Source of the DNA: Glandiceps talaboti
Taxonomy: Eukaryota; Hemichordata; Enteropneusta; Spengelidae
Direction of reading: 5' to 3'
Length of the DNA: 64,000 nucleotides
Assembly (NCBI RefSeq): GCF_964340395.1
Contig: NC_135569.1
Location: forward strand, 1,395,342-1,459,341
The translations under genes were made by a program, and so were the position numbers. The notes under the pieces are model-generated. The model had not been told where the DNA came from, searched no databases, and saw only the letters and a program-made list of their open reading frames with translations. Shown piece after piece: positions 25,971 to 40,900 of the stretch; within the stretch, counting starts at the first letter, position 1; each line of letters opens with the position of its first letter.

Positions 25971-28900
25971 ATGGACGGAGTGGACTTCTACCCTGTTCAG
26001 TTCAGAAGGACGGGACTTCCAGCGACGTGTGGGGATGTACCAGACATTTTTAGGTGCGTATACTGTAACGGTTCTAGGAGTTTGAAGTTCGAGTAGTAAG
26101 CCCACTGAGTAAATAACAGCGTTGTTATGCATGCATGCATGCATGTGTATGTCGAAGTGTTGTACCCCGTGTCTCTTCGTCGTTGCGTGCCGTTATGTGC
26201 AGTACTAACGAAATATGTAAAAACAAGCTCAACCTTTAATCATATTTGTTACATGTGCTTGCCTTATCAGAGAGAAAATTGAAATTAAGTGAGCAAATAC
26301 GGGTAATGTGAACGGACAGTCATGAACAATTTACAAGGTAATCAAAAGAAACGAACCACAACAATGTAGTTTCACAGGTTCGTCATTGAAGCGTTAATTT
26401 CAGACGCGGCTGAATGCCTGAGTCGTCAACTACATAGTTTGATGTACCCGGACAATGTCCGCTAAAGTTAGCTACATTGTTTAGTTACATGCTATCTATT
26501 GTCAGTGAACACCTCTCGACCCTCAAGTGTTGTATCGTCATGTCTGGAGTCCGTTAGGGCTAAATTTAGGTCATCCATAACATAGTGTTGACAGTTAGAG
26601 TTACTCAACAGTCCAGTGACGAGGAAAGGAGAACATTCAAAAGTTGCTGTGCTCCATTAGCCATATTTTGATTAGGTTTCCTTACAAGTTTGGCTTGAAC
26701 CAAGCAGTAAATGTGAACTGACATTAGCATTTTGCAATTTGCCCATCCCTCATAACAATTAACAACAGTAGGAAACCCAGCATGGTTATCCTATTGTCAT
26801 CATTTGTCTGTTCATTTTCAGCCTTTGCATAAAAAGCCCCTCCCCCTCATCTCAACAAAAATGAGTAATTTAAAGAATTAAAACAGCAGGAACTGTCTGG
26901 ATGTCATTTGTCTTGGCGTGAAGCCTTTTGACTGCACCTCATCTGTCTGAATAAAAAACAAAACAACAGGAAACTACCCAGCTGTGTCTACTACAAACTG
27001 GTTGTCTTTATAATTTTGTCCGCAGACTACCAAACAATCATTTGGCGGTCTGAGATTTTTCACAAGTAAAGGGTATCCTAGTCCCCTCAAACAGAACAGG
27101 AAACTACCCAGCTGTTATATGTATGCTTTACATGTAACCACAGACAACTAAAATAATTCTTTTACATGAAATAGTTGTCTGATATGTAGCTACATAACCA
27201 TTTCCCTCCCCTCTAAAATCACAAATAAAACACCAGTAAACTGCCTAGCTGTTTCTACCCATGAATTGTAATTGTTTCATTTAATGTATTTATATGTTTT
27301 TAAAAAATAAACAAAACAGAAAACTTGCCAATCATCAGCAACCTTTTCACCCCCCATGCCTCGCCCACTGCCAAGGAAAGAAACAAACAACTGCTAAATC
27401 ACCATTTGGTCAACCTAGTACATTGTTTATAGCCTTTTCATTGACACATTCGCCAAGTATCAAGTCATTTTGGGTTTTTTGCTCTCTTCTTTCCCTACCA
27501 CATCTAGCATTTAGCTAGCAGTTGTTTACTTTAATGATTGTTCAACCAGTGAGAAGTTGAAAATTCTTCTACGGTTTTTAAATATTTCCCACTATGATAT
27601 GTCATCAGTAGCATCATCACATGATTAGAACTAACTTGGATGGGTTGAGCTATAATGTTGTAAAAATAATTGCAGCATTGAATGTTGCTGTGGGATATAT
27701 GTGAATACACTGATCGTTAGCGAAATGGCATGACATTGTAGGGGGAGCCAAAAATGCCCATGTGACTGGATTCAAGGTTATGACACATTTAAAGCGAAAG
27801 GAAATATGTGGTTACTCAAGGTATGGATAAAGAGAATATAAAGAGCAAGCAGAGAAGACATGAAATAAAGTAAATTGAGATGTAAACCTTGTAACGTGTG
27901 ATATTTACTTTTCCATCAGAGTAACCAAGTCAAGGACGTTAATTGGAAGGAATAGAGATGATGTGGATTTCTTTGTCTTCTCATCGATCCATAAAAAACT
28001 CATTTCAAGAATTCACTGTGAGCTTATAATTCAATACAAGGAAAGAAATAACAACCCAACATATTGTCTGGTTGACAGAAGCACGAATGGAACATTCGTG
28101 AACGATGTGAAGGTGAGGAAAGAGTTCTTTGGTTTGTGTGTTTTGTTTTGTCATGCGACTTTATTCAACAAAAATAAAACTTCAAAGATGTGTTGTTTTT
28201 TTATGTTGGAAAAATAATTTGGTGTAACATGATAAACTCAATTATTGTTCAATTCTTCTAAATTATTATAAAGTTCTATTATCAGGGTTTTAGTTATATA
28301 AAACTCATGGGTTGTAATTTGGTAATTTTTCTGAAATTTTTAGTGTGCTGTGCCCCAGATTCATTTATGTTTGCATAATATTATTGTTCATAAGTCTTTG
28401 AAAAGGCTATAGTAGTATTGTTTTTTCACTTTCTTAGTTCGTGGGGTTTTTCTGTAAAAAAATGTCATGAGGAAAGCAAAACATTGTATTGCAACTTAGG
28501 TAAATTTGTTAAGGCTTAAAAAAATAATTGTTTGGTTACAGTTATCTGACCCCTACCTAGCTTTTCACTGCTGACCCTAAACTGTTTTTGACATATTTGA
28601 GAAAAATGTAATAAAATCACATAAATTATGAAGTCGCATGAGAAATGGTGGATGCAGAAACTGACATCAACTTAAAATGACAATATAAAACTGTTCTTCC
28701 AATCTGTAATGGCTGTACATCTGATAGGAAGAAATAAACAACACAGAGACCATTTGGAAAACCTGAACTAGATACTCATGGAAAAAAAATATAATAAAAT
28801 AAAATAAAAAATCTACCTACCCCACCTATTCTAAAATTGAGCATATTGGAACCACACAATATTTTATATTAGGCCTAACTTAATTAAAATCAATACATCT

Positions 28901-31900
28901 GTTTAGAGATAAGGATTTTTGTTTTGAGAGGATTTTATTTAAATCCCTATGTTGAATTCCACATGGTCTTAGAATAATACTGTCTTATTAGTCAAACCAC
29001 ACTAAAACCATTCATTTGTTCAGGGCTACCTTGTACTATATTGTGTATCTGTGTCAGACAGTTTGTGTCGCAACCCAAAGCAGGACTCAAAACACAGGCA
29101 TTTTACTTATCCCAGACAAGGGATTTGAAGCATTGGACAAATGATTCTAGAAAGTACTTGTCCCACACATGACACTGTGCAATATCTTACCCACAACTCT
29201 CTCTGATTGGTATGCTTGGCAGTTCCTTATTTTATAACTTCTTCAATAATCCATATTTGTCAACATTTTAAGCATAGTAATTACGTTTAATTAATATGTA
29301 ACTAAAGTACGTTTGGGAATCAAAAATAAAGTTCTAAATTTTGCATAAAATGTACAAACAACTTTTCAATGTCAAAGTATCAATAACTTGGGTAGACAGT
29401 GTGTATGATGAGTTTTAGTATGTAAATTTCTTTTGTCATACCTATTGAAATAAATCTATATCTTTGGCAAACACATTAACAGGTGCATATATTTTCCTTA
29501 GTTTTGTGGAAAATATTTTACATGTCTTTCAAGAAAAATCTGTTGACAAATTTCTAAAATTGCTACTCCTACAATAAATCATTGATACCAGAACCAATGA
29601 AAATATATATTCAGAAACTCATCAGTGTCAATTCTACGTTTTGAAAATGGCAAAAATATTCTTACAAAATCCTGTGTACAGGTGAGATTTGTCTGACTTC
29701 AAGGAGCTGATGTCAAACAATACAAATCAGAGAGAGTTGTGGGTAAAATTTTGTACAGTGTCCCAGTGGACTAGTAGAATAAAACTCCACTGTACGTACA
29801 CAAACTTGTAAGTGATATTTTAACATATGAATGGAAGTATGCAAACAATTAGTCTGCTTAGATTTCCTGAGTTGACTCAAACTGGAAGTAATGTTATGAC
29901 AACTCACTTGGTGATAAACACTGATAAAGAGGGACATCACAATCAAACATCTCAATAAGATTTATGTAAAAAAATATTCACTTTGTGGACAGGTACTTTC
30001 TGATTTGGACAGGTTTTTTTTTAATTTCTACATATCTAGTGGACAAGAAAATATTTTACATTATTTTTAGCCCAGCAAAGGTTAATCATAATCCAGTATT
30101 AGACTTTAAAGGCCGAGGTTTCAATTCCAGACTCTTGCATTAGTGTTACCTTATATATGGAACTAGACTGTAAGACACATCGTGTCATTCAGCCCTCACT
30201 GGCCTCTCTCCCTCTGAGATGGGTTGACCGATATGTGAGGGCCAGTGTGCCCTCTGATGATAGCTGAATTTTGTTGTTGTTCAAATTGATAAAAACTGAT
30301 TTCTTGCGAGTCACCACATAGTAAGAGATAGATAGGGAATAACAAATTTTGGTGTGTCACTAGAAATTGTGTGTGTCAGTGGCACATCAAATTGGCTTTG
30401 AGAGCAAACTGGTGAAGGCACCCCATCACTGCGTACCGTACATAGTCAAAAGTGGAACTACAAAAGATTACATTTTGTTTTGGATCATCTTTTACTATAC
30501 AATGTTGAAATGTAGCTCTGTCTGTCAAACAACATCTATTCCTAATTCAATATTGACCTTACCTTTAAAATTATAATCTTATGGAATGATATATCATATT
30601 TTCAGGTACCTGGATCAGTATTTCTAAAGCATGGTGATAAAGTTACATTTGGTCATCTACAAGGTGTTCTAATACAGCCAGGAATGTACTCAAGACAACT
30701 AGAATCAGAGTTTCAATTTCAGGTAAGATATGGTTTTCTTCCAAAATAATAAGTCAGTTTGATTTTGCATTATAATTTGATATTATTTTCCAAATAATTA
30801 TTTTGTCTTCATTTAGCCAAGGAAGTTATGATTGACATGATGGGTCTTATAGACAAGTAATCTAGTAGTTATGAATACAATTTTTATGTCAATTTTATTT
30901 TCTATGTACTACCAAACCAGAGTGGCTATAGAGTTTCAATTACGCAGCAAGATGTTATTTTACATCTCACAGTGTTTTTTTACATCTGGTGTTTTTTTTT
31001 TGACATCTCAAGGTGTTTTTGACATCTCAAGGTGTTTTTTTTTTTTTACATCTCATGGTGTTGTTTACATCTCATGGTGTTTTTTACATCTCACAGTGTT
31101 TTTTACATCTCAAGGTGTTTTTTTTACATCTCATGGTGTTTTGCTTACATCTCAGGGTGTTTTTCGTTACAAATGACATAAAACAAAATACAGACACTGA
31201 TAGTGTGAATGCATATTAAAGGATACATTTGATCATAGAGTCTATGTGTGGTGGGTGGAGGGTCTATGATTTGACCTCACTGTGAACACAAATCAACATT
31301 ACTGTCGGATGAAACAAGGAAGATTCAAACACAGAACTGTTTATTTGTGTTCACAGTGAGATAACATGTAACATTTCATGTGCATAAGTGCTATCAGTGT
31401 CTGAATTTAGTTTGTAACAAAAAACAGGTGTGATGTAAACACGTCATGTCGCCGAATTGAAACTAAGTAGTCTTTCTGATTTGCAAATAACTTCATATGA
31501 TAGTTTTGGGACTATCACACAATGTCACACAAGCTCAACAAACATGGTTTGTTTAGGTCAAAACTCCCTCCTCCTAAACAAACGTTCACAAGTGCAACAT
31601 TATACATTTATGATATAAACCATGATGCAAAATATACCTGTCACACCACTATGATTGATGCAATGTAAAAACATTATGGTAAACTTGAAGTTCCAACCTT
31701 ATGAACCTGTTTACTGAGATGATGTAAACACATCAACATACTACTGTAAACCCAGCACTGTATCTCACATTAGAAGTAAATTTTATCAACTTATCAACAT
31801 CTCAGTAGTAAATACAGAAGCTGTTATCATTGAAGGCGTGAAAGTTTTCGAATTTTGGTTAGAAGTGTAAAAATGAAGTTTAGGAATTGCATTGATGCCA

Positions 31901-34900
31901 GACACCCACCCACCCACCCACCCACCAAACAAATGAAGTTCGCTTATTGAGCTTGTGTGACATTGTGTGATCGTCACTTAGGTTATTCAAGTTTTTATTC
32001 ATCACTTTCTGATGCTATGTCCAAATTGTTTTACCATTACATTATATTCCCCCTGGCATGGACCCATAACAGCACAACAGGTCATGCCCTTTATACTTCT
32101 TCCTTGGGGAGCATTGTAACCTTTGTATGCATAGGATTAAATCCTGTACAATTTATTCTTGGGTTCATAATTCATATCCATATTCATATTCACACTGCAA
32201 TCTGTCTCAGTATCTAGGACCTGCAATGTCCTCAATTGTACAGCTGTGTTGACTGAGGCACAATCATGGTTGCACTCTTCTTGCCTCAAGGCTTTTAGCA
32301 TTTCACTGTTTTCAGAAACATATTAGAACTTAGTACTACTGCAAACCCGGTTACTTGCAGATTCTGAATCGACCACTCTAAACATTGTACCATTGTGACT
32401 CCACCATAATCAGGGCTCGAAATTAACAGTCGACCCATACCCACAGACTACCAATTCTTGTCATGGGGCTACCATAGTTTGCAGCTGGTAGTCCACTCAG
32501 GCAACCACTGATTATGCGATGAGGATGGAAGATTTGTGGACATACAAGTATTTTAATAAAACATATATTTCCAATGCTATAGAGGAAATTTGTTTTCTGT
32601 TCAGGAATATCAGACAGGTCACCATCCTTGGGCTACCAATTTCTGAAATTACTAACCCACTAGGACGACCAAAGAAAAGTTAATTTTGAGTTCCGATAAT
32701 TTACTAAGTCTCGATTTCAGACTGAGAGATAGAATATTAGGTTTTGAAAACAGACTCATCTCTTTATTACAGTTTGAAGAAGTTGGAGAAAGTGAATCAC
32801 TACCATCAACACCACCAAGGGATGCTAACTCAATACTATCCATCACATGGAACTCCAACTCAATATCTCCTCTCAATATGTTGGGAAGGACAATAAAAGG
32901 CAATGGTACACCAACTGAGAAAGAGAATTCATTTCCCAGTATTGATACAACAGATAGTATTGAGATTGACAGTTTACAGACAAGTAATAGTGAAACTCCA
33001 ATTATAAATGGATTTCTGAAGACAGATGCCAGACCAAGGCAAATCTTTTCATGTGAAACACCTGGACATGTACCAGCACCACAAATTATGTATGTACAGA
33101 ATGTCTTATACATATATAGATTAGGGTTTCAATCAATCTGATTAAAATCCGATGTAGATGTCGGCTAATTGTTCATTGCTTCGTTATTTTGCCTGAATTG
33201 ACCTTCTTGGTACATCCTGTAGAGGAGGCGATCAGGCTAAAAAATGTAAACATGTACCAAGAAGGTCAATTTAGGCAAAATAATGAAGGTAAAATAGCAA
33301 TGAACGATTAGCCGACATCTACATCTGATTTTAATTAGATTGGGTTTCAATCCCAGGTTCTCACATTAGTATTATCGCATCAATGGAGTCATAAAGATTA
33401 GGCACGTTTTTCCTTTTGGACTATCTTGTTCTAAAGATCTGCAACAGTACTGTTTTTTCATACCTAGATTTTAATTTTAATTTTTATCCGAACTGGTTCT
33501 TTCTATTTCTCCTTGCAATGGAGAGGGGAAAAATGATAATATGCTTAAACAGTTTTCACGTACAATAATACTGTGATTTGGGTTTAGAACCAGGATAAAA
33601 TGTCTGTGAACTTTTGGTTGATTTTACCTACTTACTGATCATCAAAAAATAGTATTGGTACACGAAATATGATGATGTCATTCACAGTTTCAGTATAATC
33701 TAACAGAGTTTATTTGGATTGCTATAGACAACTGTAGGTTACAGTCATTCTTCACAGTCTATGGAAGTTTCACACAGTTTACAGTCATTCTTCACAGTAT
33801 ATGAAAGTTTCACACAGTTTACAGTCATTCTTCACAGTATATGGAAGTTTCACACAGTTAAGTCATTCTTCACAGTCTATGGAAGTTTCACACAGTTTAC
33901 AGTAAAGTGTTAAAGAGCACAACAGTGATAAATAACCATTCCCATTCTTGTGAACCCCAGAACAGTTACTGTAAACCAGGAAATTTTCGCTTAAGATTTA
34001 TTTTCACTAATTTCACTGGAAAACAAAAACACAAAAAATAGTACCATTAGTAGTGACTATAGCGCCTTCTTGTACATGAACACAATGTACCAGTCTGGTA
34101 ATCAGTAAAAATTAGTAGTGACTAAAATGTCTTCTTGTACATGAACACAATGTACCAGTCTGGTAATCAGTAAAAATTAATAGTGACTAAAATGTCTTCT
34201 TGTACATGAACACAATGTACCAGTCTGGTAATTAGTAAAAATTAATAGTGACTAAAATGTCTTCTTGTACATGAACACAATGTACCAGTCTGGTAATCAG
34301 TAAAAATTAATAGTGACTAAAATGTCTTCTTGTACATGAACACAATGTACCAGTCTGGTAATTAGTAAAAATTAGTAGTGACTAAAATGTCTTCTTGTAC
34401 AGGAACACAATGTACCAGTCTGGTAATTAGTAAAAATTAGTAGTGACTAAAATGTCTTCTTGTACATGAACACAACGTACCAGTCTGGTAATTAGTAAAA
34501 ATAAGTAGTGACTAAAATGTATTCTTGTACAGGAACACAATGTACCAGTCTGGTAATTAGTAAAAATTAGTAGTGACTAAAATGTCTTCTTGTACATGAA
34601 CACAATGTACCAGTCTGGTAATTAGTAAAAATTAGTAGTGACTAAAATGTCTTCTTGTACAGGAACACAATGTACCAGTCTGGTAATTAGTAAAAATTAG
34701 TAGTGACTAAAATGTCTTCTTGTACATGAATACAATGTACTAGTCTGGTAATTAGTAAAAATCCGTAGTGACTAAAATGTCTTCTTGTACATGAACACAA
34801 CGTACCAGTCTGGTAATTAGTAAAAATCCGTAGTGACTAAAACGTCTTCTTGTACATGAACACAATGTACCAGTCTGGTAATTAGTAAAAATTGGCAGTG

Positions 34901-37900
34901 ACTAAAATGTCTTCTTGTACATGAACACAATGTACCAGTCTGGTAATTAATAAAAATTAGTCTTTGAGAACTAGCTGAAGACTGTAAAATTGCAAAATTT
35001 TGTAGTAATGAAAATATCTAGTTTACAGTATTTTGATGCCTTGAAGGATCTAATTCTGTTTGAGGTAATGAGAATTGTAAGAAAATACCCCATTTCTTTT
35101 CTTTTCCATATTCTTAGTCATTGACCTTTCCTTTCTTTCTTTCCTAGTTCTACAGAACATACAGCTTTATCCATGATATCACATCCAAAGACACCAGGGA
35201 GAGACTCAGGAGTGTTTGACAATGACATATTTGATAGTGACCCAGGTAAGAAACGTAAATTAACTCTGATAAATACTTACTTGCCATATGCCAAAATATC
35301 TGATTCTTACAAATATCTAATATCTATCACAAGTGAAATGCCGGTAGTAGTCCAAACTTCTGAGGGGTTGTCTGAGGCTGAGCTGTTAGCTTGCATGCCT
35401 CTTACATGTACCTCTGCAGCCAGGGTTTGAACCTGCCAGGTGTCGGCTGTGTTTGATTAAAAAATTAACCAGGTCTGTATGTAAGGTCAATTTGACCCTG
35501 CTGAACAACGCAGGTTTTCCCGGATCCTCGGGTACTCTGGTTTCCTCCTGCTTCTTCAACACTAGGGTGCTGCTCTTGTGGTGACCATTCAACAAATTTC
35601 CACAAATTTATTTGGATGAATAAAGATTATTTAAACAATAATGTACGCCCTCCCAGCCCATAATGGACGAAAGCAAACTTTGAACGACATAATGGGCGAG
35701 GCGACCGCTGAGCCCATTATGGAGTGCAAAGTTTGCTTGAGTGTATTATGGACTGGGAGGGCGTACATTATTGTTATTATTTTATAGTTTTGCCAATTCC
35801 AGTGAATTTGTAGACCGAGAAACGCAAAACAACATATAATATACACAGCGCTGAACATCGTCTGCCATGTTCGGCCCGGAAGCTGAATACTAATCATAGC
35901 GACACAAGGACGTACACGTACACACACATATACACTTCAATGAACTCCTGTGAACACAAATTTGTTTCATTTTAATTTTAATCTTTTTAAAAAAAATTCT
36001 TACGGTGTTTACCCCATAATTTCCCTGTTCTTAAATACCCACACCTTTATTGCCTTACGGACATAAGCTTGTATTGTTATTCTCGTTCGGGGGCCGCGAT
36101 GCCCAATAACGGAGTACATTATCAGTAATAATGTACAGCGATGACGTCACAAAATTCACTGGAATTGGTAATGCTATAATATAATATTATATATTATATT
36201 ATAGCATTACCAATTCCAGTGAATTTTGTGACGTCATCGCTGTACATTATTACTGATAATGTACTCCGTTATTGGGCATCGCGGCCCCCGAACGAGAATA
36301 ACAATACAAGCTTATGTGTTCTGTTTCTTCATATGACTAGGTATTTTTTCGAAATGTATGTTGTTACTTATGATTGTCATTTCTACTGTTTAAAAATACA
36401 ACGCATTCATGAAACAAATTTGTGTTCACAGCAGTTCATTGAAGTGTATATGTGTGTGTACGCGTACGTGTATGTACGTGTGTCGCTATGATTAGTATTC
36501 AGCTTCCGGGTCGAACATGGCAGACTATGTTCAGCGCTGTGTATATTATACGTTGTTTTGCGTTTATCGGTCTACAAATTCACTGGAATTGGCAAAACTA
36601 TAAAATAATAACAATAATGTACGCCCTCCCTGTCCATAATGGACTCAAGCAAACTTTGCACTCCATAATGGGCTCGGCTGTCGCCTCGCCCATTATGTCG
36701 TTCAAAGTTTGCTTTCGTCCATTATGGGCTGGGAGGGCGTACATTATTGTTTAAATATTATTTAATTATTATTCATAATGTACAATGTACATTATCTGGA
36801 CTTCACATGTTAGGGTAGATTGCTCCTACATTGTATAGACTTCACATGTTAGAGTAGATTGCTCCTACATTATATGGACTTCACATGTTAGGGTAGATTG
36901 CTCCTACATTATATGGATTTCACATGTTAGGGTAGATTGCTCCTACATTATATGGACTTCACATGTTAGGGTAGATTGCTCCTACATTATATAGACTTCA
37001 CATGTTAGGGTAGATTGCTCCTACATTATATGGACTTCACATGTTAGGGTAGATTGCTCCTACATTATATGGACTTCACATGTTAGGGTAGATAGCTCCT
37101 ACATTATATGGAGTCGGACTTCACATGTTAGGGTAGATTGCTCCTACATTATCTTGACTTCATATGTTAGGGTAGATAGCTCCCACATTGTATGGACTTC
37201 ACATGTTAGGGTAGATAGCTCCTACATTATATGGACTTCACATGTTAGGGTAGATAGCTCCCACATTATATGGACTTCACATGTTAGGGTAGATTGCTCC
37301 TACATTATATGGACTTCACATGTTCGGGTAGATAGCTCCCACATTATATGGACTTCACATGTTAGGGTAGATAGCTCCTACATTAAATGGACTTCACATG
37401 TTAGGGTAGATTGCTCCTACATTATCTTGACTTCATATGTTAGGGTAGATTGCTCCTACATTGTATGGATTTCACATGTTAGGGTAGATTGCTCCTACAT
37501 TATATGGACTTCACATGTTAGGGTAGATTGCTCCTACATTATATGGACTTCATATGTTAGGGTAGATTGCTCCTACATTGTATGGACTTCACATGTTAGG
37601 GTAGATTGCTCCTACATTGTATGGACTTCACATGTTAGGGTAGATTGCTCCTACATTGTATGGACTTCACATGTTAGGGTAGATTGCTCCTACATTATAT
37701 GGACTTCACATGTTAGGGTAGATTGCTCCTACATTGTATGGATTTCACATGTTAGGGTAGATTGCTCCTACATTATATGGACTTCACATGTTAGGGTAGA
37801 TTGCTCCTACATTATATGGACTTCACATGTTAGGGTAGATTGCTCCTACATTATATGGACTTCACATGTTAGGGTAGATAGCTCCTACATTATATGGAGT

Positions 37901-40900
37901 CGGACTTCACATGTTAGGGTAGATTGCTCCTACATTATCTGGACTTCATATGTTAGGGTAGATAGCTCCCACATTGTATGGACTTCACATGTTAGGGTAG
38001 ATAGCTCCTACATTATATGGACTTCACATGTTAGGGTAGATAGCTCCCACATTATATGGACTTCACATGTTAGGGTAGATTGCTCCTACATTATATGGAC
38101 TTCACATGTTCGGGTAGATAGCTCCCACATTATATGGACTTCACATGTTAGGGTAGATAGCTCCTACATTAAATGGACTTCACATGTTAGGGTAGATAGC
38201 TCCTACATTAAATGGACTTCACATGTTAGGGTAGATTGCTCCTACATTATATGGATTTCACATGTTAGGGTAGATTGCTCCTACATTATATGGACTTCAC
38301 ATGTTAGGGTAGATTGCTCCTACATTATATAGACTTCATATGTTAGGGTAGATTGCTCCTACATTGTATGGACTTCACATGTTAGGGTAGATTGCTCCTA
38401 CATTGTATGGACTTCACATGTTAGGGTAGATTGCTCCTACATTGTATGGACTTCACATGTTAGGGTAGATTGCTCCTACATTATATGGACTTCACATGTT
38501 AGGGTAGATTGCTCCTACATTGTATGGACTTCACATGTTAGGGTAGATTGCTCCTACATTATATGGATTTCATATGTTAAAACCATCAGGAATAAACAGA
38601 AAATTGTGTTTTTATTCTTTCAGGTGATGATGAGGAACTTCTAAGCTTAGCTGCCAAGATTACTGAAGATTTTGAGAGGTGTGATAGTGAAGAGGATATC
38701 TTTAATACAGTGCCGATAATTAACCCCAGCAGGGCTGGCAGTCTGTCCCCTGTTTTGCATCCCCTGACTTGGAGGTCAACGACACCACAAGAAATTGGAG
38801 TAAATCAAAAGAAAACAAATACACAAAGAAAACCAGCCACTGGTGGGAAAAGGAGAAGAGGTGAGTGTTAGACCCGATAGTTACTACTTTAAATTACCAA
38901 AAGTAAATTATCAATTGTTACATTTAGTCAAAAACAATAGAAACTATCGGTAACAGGAGTCAGAGAAAAGAAAATGTATTGTGAGAATGAATGTTAATGG
39001 ATTCTTGTAGTACACCCCTGATGATCTTGTAGTACACCCCTGATGATCTTGTAGTACACCCCTGATGATCTTGTAGTACACCCCTGATGATCTTGTAGTA
39101 CACCCCTGATGATCTTGTAGTACACCCCTGATGATCTTGTAGTACACCCCTGATGATCTTGTAGTACACCCCTGATGTTCTTGTAGTACACCCCTGATGA
39201 TCTTGTAGTACACCCCTGATGATCTTGTAGTACACCCCTGATGATCTTGTAGTACACCCCTGATGATCTTGTAGTACACCCCTGATGATCTTGTAGTACA
39301 CCCCTGATGATCTTGTAGTACACCCCTGATGATCTTGTAGTACACCCCTGATGATCTTGTAGTACACCCCTGATGATCTTGTAGTACACCCCTGATGATC
39401 TTGTAGTACACCCCTGATAATCTTGTAGTACACCCCTGATGATCTTGTAGTACACCCCTGATGATCTTGTAGTACACCCCTGATAATCTTGTAGTACACC
39501 CCTGATGATCTTGTAGTACACCCCTGTTGATCTTGTAGTACACCCCTGATGATCTTGTAGTACACCCCTGATGATCTTGTAGTACACCTCTGATGATCTT
39601 GTAGTACACCCATGATGATCTTGTAGTACACCCCTGATGATCTTGTAGTACACCCCTGATGATCTTGTAGTACACCCCTGATAATCTTGTAGTACACCCC
39701 TGATGATCTTGTAGTACACCCCTGATGATCTTGTAGTACACCCCTGATAATCTTGTAGTACACCCCTGATGATCTTGTAGTACACCCCTGATAATCTTGT
39801 AGTACACCCCTGATGATCTTGTAGTACACCCCTGATGATCTTGTAGTACACCCCTGATAATCTTGTAGTACACCCCTGATGATCTTGTAGTACACCCCTG
39901 ATGATCTTGTAGTACACCCCTGATGATCTTGTAGTACACCCCTGATGATCTTGTAGTACACCCCTGATGATCTTGTAGTACACCCCTGATGATGCTGACG
40001 GAAATTTGGGATTCACTTCCAAGAAATGTTTTGACTCCGAGTAGAAATTTTCATTACTAAGAAAATGCAGTTTATGGCTTCAAGAAGCACAGTTCCTTGT
40101 CAGTGCAAGAACCACAGTTCCTTGTCTGTGTAAGAACCATAGTTTGAGGATGAATATTCATGACCGATTGTCTTCAGATAAAGTCATGAATATACATTGT
40201 TCATCTAATTCATATTCATTGCTAAGACCCATGATGCAACAGTGTACCACTGCAAGAACTGAGGAAAATTTATGTGATGTGAAATCATGAAATGACTCTC
40301 CAGGGTCCAAAGTTTGAAAATACCTTTATTTCCTGGAGTAGTGCTCTCCTATAAAAAATACAACAGAGATAAAACTATACACTGGAAATGCAGTGTTGCA
40401 GCCAGAGGGGGTTTTGGGGTCATTTGACACACATTTTTTGGACCTGACCCACAATTTTGGAAGTGACGGGTCATAGATGACCCACACTAAAATTGTATGC
40501 AAATATGTTTAGCAACACGACCACACCTATAGCAACAGCCAAATGATCGTGTCTATTGCATAGATAACAACAGGGTTGGATAGGCAACTGCATAATCATT
40601 CAGCAAATATCTAGCATGGGTCAGCATGTGGGTAAATATTTTGAAAAACTGTACAGTTGTGCTACAACGCTATTGGTGCGTTTTTGTAATGTCCCCCCAA
40701 AATTGTATGATGACCCAGAAAAATGAAAGTTTTGGGACACTATGTCCCACTCTGTGAAAAGGCTGGCTGCAACACTGGAAATGGAGACCTCTGACTCATC
40801 ACTGCCCAGCCCACACTCTCTCCTGGGGTAATACTATTAACAGGATTCTACTTCAATTTTCAATTTGGTTTTTCTTGCCAAATGTGTATAATATCACTTT

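Noticed and set aside
35631-36754. A pair of homologous 98-100 residue genes on opposite strands
   Set aside because: They are mirror images of the two arms of a foldback element.
37154-38332. 392-codon frame of 13-residue repeats as a repetitive protein
   Set aside because: A 39-base unit is divisible by three. No start context or splice link exists, and it is an intronic array of TCF19.
36785-38578. Interstitial telomere repeats (TTAGGG in every unit)
   Set aside because: Only one TTAGGG per 39-base unit, with no consecutive telomeric hexamers.
39004-39988. CRISPR-like regular repeat array
   Set aside because: Units are contiguous with no unique spacers and the DNA is eukaryotic.
38944-40022. 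Three overlapping minus-strand frames of more than 330 codons
   Set aside because: The same peptide appears in three frames because the 22-base unit shifts frame each time; this is a satellite artefact.
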